Positions 59,901 through 64,000 of a stretch of DNA of 64,000 bases are shown in pieces; positions within the stretch are counted from its first letter, which is position 1; every line of letters starts with the position of its first letter. The position numbers were made by a program, and so were the translations under genes. This DNA comes from Daucus carota subsp. sativus (lineage: Eukaryota; Streptophyta; Magnoliopsida; Apiales; Apiaceae). The notes under the pieces were generated by a model that saw only the letters and a list, made by a program, of their open reading frames with translations, did not search any database and was not told the DNA's origin. The stretch is taken from positions 2,287,135 through 2,351,134 of the forward strand of contig NC_030385.2 in assembly GCF_001625215.2 (NCBI RefSeq). Direction: 5' to 3'.

Positions 59901-61140
59901 CAAAATTGAAGGGAATTTGATAAAACTGAATGGACTTTGTTCATCCGTTGTATAGCAGTCAGAATAGTCAAAGAGCTTATTTGTTAATAGGATTTGTGAT
60001 AACAAGGAAATTCAGAAGATGCCTCAGATCATGCATAAGATACCCAATAAAACCATGATGCAAACTCTAACAGAAAGTAACCAGCACAAGGACCAATTTA
60101 GTATATTTATTGCAATTACTACTCAAAACAAGCTTTACGCTCAAAAGTTATGTGACCGCCAAGCGTAAATAGGCTAGCAAAGGTATTTATATGTCACAAT
60201 AATATCTAGATTCTACTTTCCAGTCATGCAAAATTTTAGAAAAATAAAATTAGGAATAATTTTTTGTGTAGCAGTCTTCACAGAAGGAATTAAACGAGGA
60301 CTGGATTTTAGGAATAATAACCCGAACATGATTTCTTTATGTTTTGATAATTGAGGGAAACAAATGGGGGCCAAGTATTTCACTAATACTCTAAGTATCT
60401 CACTAAATAATTTTACAGAATAGGCTCTGACTATTTCACTATGACATTAACGTGAAAATGTCATCAAGGCAATTGAGCACTCTAAAAAGAAAGAGAAACA
60501 TATCAGTTATCACAGGTCAATATATTATAAATTCTGCTATATGCTAAAAGTGCTGCCATGATCTAGTTGAGATCTTGATGCCAATGAATAGTCTAAAGGA
60601 GTCATGTTTCACTACAACCATTTTGCCTACAAACCTCTAACACATTATAAGATTATCAAATAAGTAAACATGGATTAATAGTTTAAACCACTGAAATTTA
60701 GACAAAGAACTACAAAATAAACTTCACCGACAACACAAAGAGAGTTCCCTGTTCCACAATTTTTCCAAAGATCTCCCTCTTTGTCGAATTAGATTTGTGT
60801 AAAACAGCAGCCTTAAAATATACTGAAACACAACAAAACCGAAAGGTGCACAGATCACACAAATGTCGAAAACCCTCTTACAATCATACTTAATACATGA
60901 AAACCACAATACTCAACTACTCAACATATCACAATAACATCATCAAGAAAGCTCAAAATCACACACACATTAAAATTTCACAAATCAGGTCAACATAAAT
61001 AAACAAAAAAGATGCAATCTTTACAACAAAAGACCTGAAATCCTCTCTGTCTGTTGACCTCTGCGGTGCTCATTAGCCTCAACCCTCAAAAGAATCAGAA
61101 AACAAACAAGCCCAGCAAAACCCCATCTCCAGTTTTTCAT
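56945..61140 (-). CDS. IRX10L: IRX10-like beta-1,4-xylosyltransferase (GT47), xylan backbone synthesis
   Basis: Complete four-exon gene of 416 aa: 61140..61035, 58788..58400, 58294..58053 and 57458..56945. Phases agree, and the first donor GTCTTT is unusual but correct in phase. Exon 1 encodes a hydrophobic signal/anchor (MKNWRWGFAGLVCFLILLRV). The exostosin/GT47 domain follows: LKVFVYELPSKYNKK, CLTHMFAAEIYMHRFLLSS, ADWFYTPVY, NWPYWNRTEGADHFF, PHDFGACFHYQ, VYFRGLFYDVGNDPEGGYYA, and the C-terminal FCLCPLGWAPWSPRLVEAV and GCIPVIIADDIVLPF. This is near identical along its length to IRX10/IRX10-L (GUT2/GUT1; about 415 aa), Golgi enzymes that extend the xylan backbone of secondary and primary walls with IRX9/IRX14 partners. 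It looks functional. Intron 1 is 2.2 kb. Confidence 0.97.
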
Positions 61141-63266
61141 TTCTTGAACTTCTCTCAAGAAATTCACCACAAATCAACACTAAAAATGAGAACTTTAGTG
61201 TTGTATTCTCAGCAAGAAACACAAGGGTCTACATAAAGCACAAGGAATGAGATAGTTGAGATGTCATCAGAGAAAGTAGTTGATAATAGACACACATAAA
61301 CAATAAATTCAAGAAAATGTAAGCTTCAAAACAGAAATTAAAGAAATGGGTTTTTTAAATTGCTTCAAGAAATAGGGAATGAGCAGCTAGTTTTTTAGTT
61401 TGGTTCAGTTTGGTCTTGGGCAAGCTGTCAAGTACTAATATATAGTTGCAGAAATAAAAAAATAGCACAAATGAAAAAATTATTTAATAATTATAATTCC
61501 TAAAAATCAATATTTATTTAAATAAATTTCAAGTTGAGCAAGAATTAAAATCGAAAAATAAGCTGAGAGGAGTAAAGAGAAATCTGGGAATTGAAAGTAA
61601 GCTGAAATTCCATAGTCAAGGCTGTTCTGCTGTTATTTTCTGTGGTTTTTCTTATTGGCGGTGCTTTTTTGCTGATATTAATTATACGCGTCAACATGTG
61701 TGTATATATAAGGTTCAGGCAGTATGCTGTTTTAAGAAGAAAATCTACTTTATTTTGGGGTGTGTATTGTTATTAAATATGATTTTCTTTCTTGAAGGAT
61801 GTTACAAAATTTCGTAAAATATTATTCCTGTATTTGTTGGACAGAAATTACCTTTGGATTTGATTTCCATTCTTAACGCTTTCTAATAATAGATAAAGTA
61901 ATTAATAATTTACTAACTTCTCTTCTCATTTAGTGTTTCAAATGATTATATTTTATTTTTAAAAAACTTATAAACTCTTCTCTCTTTTTTGAAGCGGAAA
62001 AGTTACTAAACTCTATTATTTATATTCGATCTGTCACAAGTTACATGTCTTTTTTGATTTTCGAGAAATAAAATTGACCAATATTTGATTAAATATTTAG
62101 AAAAATTTAAGAAGTTATATTATAAAATAGGTTAGTTGTATTTTTAAATAATATAGTTTTTTAATTTTTTTCAATTATACAATATATTTAAAATTTTAGT
62201 TAAATTATAGTCAAATTAACCGGTCAAAAATAAAGAAAAATGTATTTTAGGACATAAAAAATAATACATTTTTCTGGACACACTTGAATAAATATTTTTG
62301 ATTAAGTATAAGAATAAAATTAAAAGTGATGGGTACATAATATAAAGAACTTTTATAAGTATATACTATATACTATATAAATAATAAATGTCCATGTCAT
62401 ATTGAACAAAAAGAAATTTACTTGGACTAAAGGAGATTGGGCTTTAAAATGAGCCCAAAACAGAATACTAGGTTCTTTCTTGTCAAAAGCCCAGGCAGAG
62501 AGGAATTAGAATTTGAGACCGGTAATTAGGATTTTGGCCCACTTCTTCTCATCACATTGATCGATTAAATCTGTTCATTTTCCCATATATATCTATTATT
62601 TATCAATTTTAGATAAAATCGAGATCTAATTATGATTGAATTTTTGTTGAATACCTTATTATCGTTAGTCGTGCTCATCTTTTTGAAAAATATTAACAAT
62701 TTCAAAGATGTATGTTGAATTGCATGAATTGTCACTATAAAAGTTTTTATATTAAAATTTTGAATATTATATGAGTAAGGATAAAAACACAAAATATCTA
62801 TTAGTTTAGTTCGCTTTTTGTTACAATTACATTGTAATTGACACTTCAGATTTGTGTCACGTTTGGATTATGTTACTTGTGTATTTTATTAAAGAAAATT
62901 GTTTATTTGTCAAAAAAATCGAGAATCAGATGTTTTCGAGTATTAGAAATATCACTGTATCATTGTTGAGCGGAAAATGCTAGATGCACAGAATTGGTAA
63001 AAAAACATTCACAGAATGAGTATGTGTTAACTTGTTATTGAAATAAGCCTTGTATATGCATTAATAGCACCAATTAAAACTTCTCACCTCAATTGTCATG
63101 TTATTTTGTACAGAATTATGTATCTAATTTTATACATCTAGTACTACGGTTGTTGAGCAGTTATTTGTATCAAATATCTCAGATTTCGGTATAGACCTCG
63201 TTTGAGCCTCTTTTCTTAATAAACTTGTCCGGAATTTTTCTCCCCGCCAAGATCATTTATTTAATA
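61141..63266. other. IRX10-like promoter and AT-rich intergenic DNA
   Basis: The first few hundred bases hold the 5' UTR and promoter of the minus-strand gene; I could not single out a TATA box. From about 61750 on the sequence is AT-rich with stop-laden frames. No gene seen. Confidence 0.45.
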
Positions 63267-63519
63267 CTACCTCCGTCCATTAGTTGTCACATTTGGTTTT
63301 GTATCGGTCAAATTGACTAAAGTTTAACTGAAATTTATTAATATTTTATCAATTGATAAAATAAAAAATATATGTCATCGGAAATAATTTTTTAATCTAC
63401 TTTAATATGTATTTCAGTTTTTTAAAATAATGAAAACATAATTTATAATCTTTAATAAAAAATTAGTCAGTTTGATCAAAAAAAATAGAAATGTTACAAC
63501 TAAAAAAGGATGGAGGGAG
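63267..63519. mobile_element. Stowaway-like MITE
   Basis: Ends CTACCTCCGTCCATTAG and GGATGGAGGGAG are imperfect inverted repeats flanked by TA. Size about 253 bp, AT-rich interior. Confidence 0.75.
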
Positions 63520-63638
63520 TATCTCTTTTTTTTTTCTAAGGAAATTTAGGTAAATGCTTTTTTAGAGCTACAATAACTGCTAAAACAATAGAGCTCTTAG
63601 CAACATTTCTCCTGAACTACTCGCTCAAGCAGGAATAA

Positions 63639-63935
63639 TACTATTGTTTTGTACCATTATGGAAGAAGATCCAGGTTAGCTGTTCGCTCTCAGGTTGGGC
63701 AGTAAGGGTCGGAGAAAAGCAATCACTCATTCTTAAAACATGCGTTCTTAAGACCAAAGAGTTGACAGAAAGGGGAGGAAATTTTTTTTCACAAACAAAT
63801 GTGCATGCTGGATCATACTTCGTATATAGGATAGATAGATTGACCGGGGGATTCACACCAGACTTTTCGAGAGATCTCCTCCAAATGACTGGTATGGCAC
63901 TAGAGCTATTACGATCTGTAAGTAAGTTGATCTGA
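63639..63935 (+). other. Open frame in a higher-GC terminal stretch, unrecognised
   Basis: From 63639 to TGA at 63935 the plus strand is open for 98 codons, reading KKIQVSCSLSGWAVRV, LTERGGNFFSQTNVHAGSYF, VYRIDRLTGGFTPDFSRDLL and MALELLRSVSKLI. It lacks an early ATG. The minus strand is open too (63940..63641, starting MPQINLLTDRNSSS). The stretch from about 63600 to the edge is visibly less AT-rich than its surroundings, and an ATG-led frame (MRRSFFISLAV) begins at 63967 and runs off the window. An organelle-derived insertion or part of a retroelement is possible; I cannot identify it. Confidence 0.3.
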
Positions 63936-64000
63936 GGCAAGTGTTCGGATCTATTATGACATAGACATGAGGCGCTCTTTCTTTATCTCGCTTGCCGTTA

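Overview
This window is nuclear DNA of a flowering plant, most likely a eudicot. The evidence is GT-AG introns, AT-rich intergenic DNA packed with MITEs and retrotransposon relics, and clear plant genes: calnexin, a chloroplast rubredoxin, and an IRX10-type xylan synthase. I cannot fix the species from sequence alone; an asterid such as Apiaceae is only a guess. Gene models were made by hand from splice sites, reading phase and protein similarity recalled from known families.

Layout. 0-0.65 kb: 3'-truncated exons of an unrecognised minus-strand gene. 2.2-5.8 kb: complete calnexin (minus, 6 exons) with two G-boxes in its promoter. 6-8.4 kb: repeat debris, including a LINE 3' half (zinc-binding plus RNase H) interrupted by a hAT element. 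9.4-12.8 kb: complete 4-exon short-chain dehydrogenase/reductase (SDR). 13.1-13.8 kb: a truncated second SDR of another subfamily. 13.4-15.2 kb: several MITEs. 15.57 kb: an intronless 89-residue protein with cysteine-rich ends. 16.8-27.3 kb: three tandem copies of an At4g14100-like secreted protein gene, one with a hAT insertion in its intron. 27.9-28.8 kb: RBD1-type rubredoxin (minus). 56.9-61.1 kb: IRX10-like glycosyltransferase (minus). 61.2-64 kb: promoter and intergenic DNA, a Stowaway MITE, and an unidentified higher-GC stretch at the end.

Between RBD1 and IRX10-like lies a tandem segmental duplication. Unit 1 (about 28.9-35.15 kb) is compact. Unit 2 (about 35.16-56.94 kb) is swollen by later insertions. 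Because one unit often lacks an insertion present in the other, many insertions can be dated and bounded by their empty sites: two solo LTRs with 5-bp target duplications, a retroposon, MITEs and hAT elements.

The standout insertion is an apparently intact 11.3-kb Mutator-like element (about 36.41-47.76 kb). It sits in a (TA)n tract of unit 2 and carries two convergent intact genes: a 13-exon ULP1-type cysteine protease (1059 aa) and a 5-exon FAR1/MULE transposase (777 aa) with FAR1 zinc finger, DDE residues and SWIM finger. This matches the ULP1-carrying (Kaonashi-like) class of MULEs. A 0.5-kb element at about 55.45 kb has similar ends, shares the internal ATCACTAAA-type motif, and also lies in a microsatellite. 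It looks like a non-autonomous relative, which suggests a microsatellite-targeting family.
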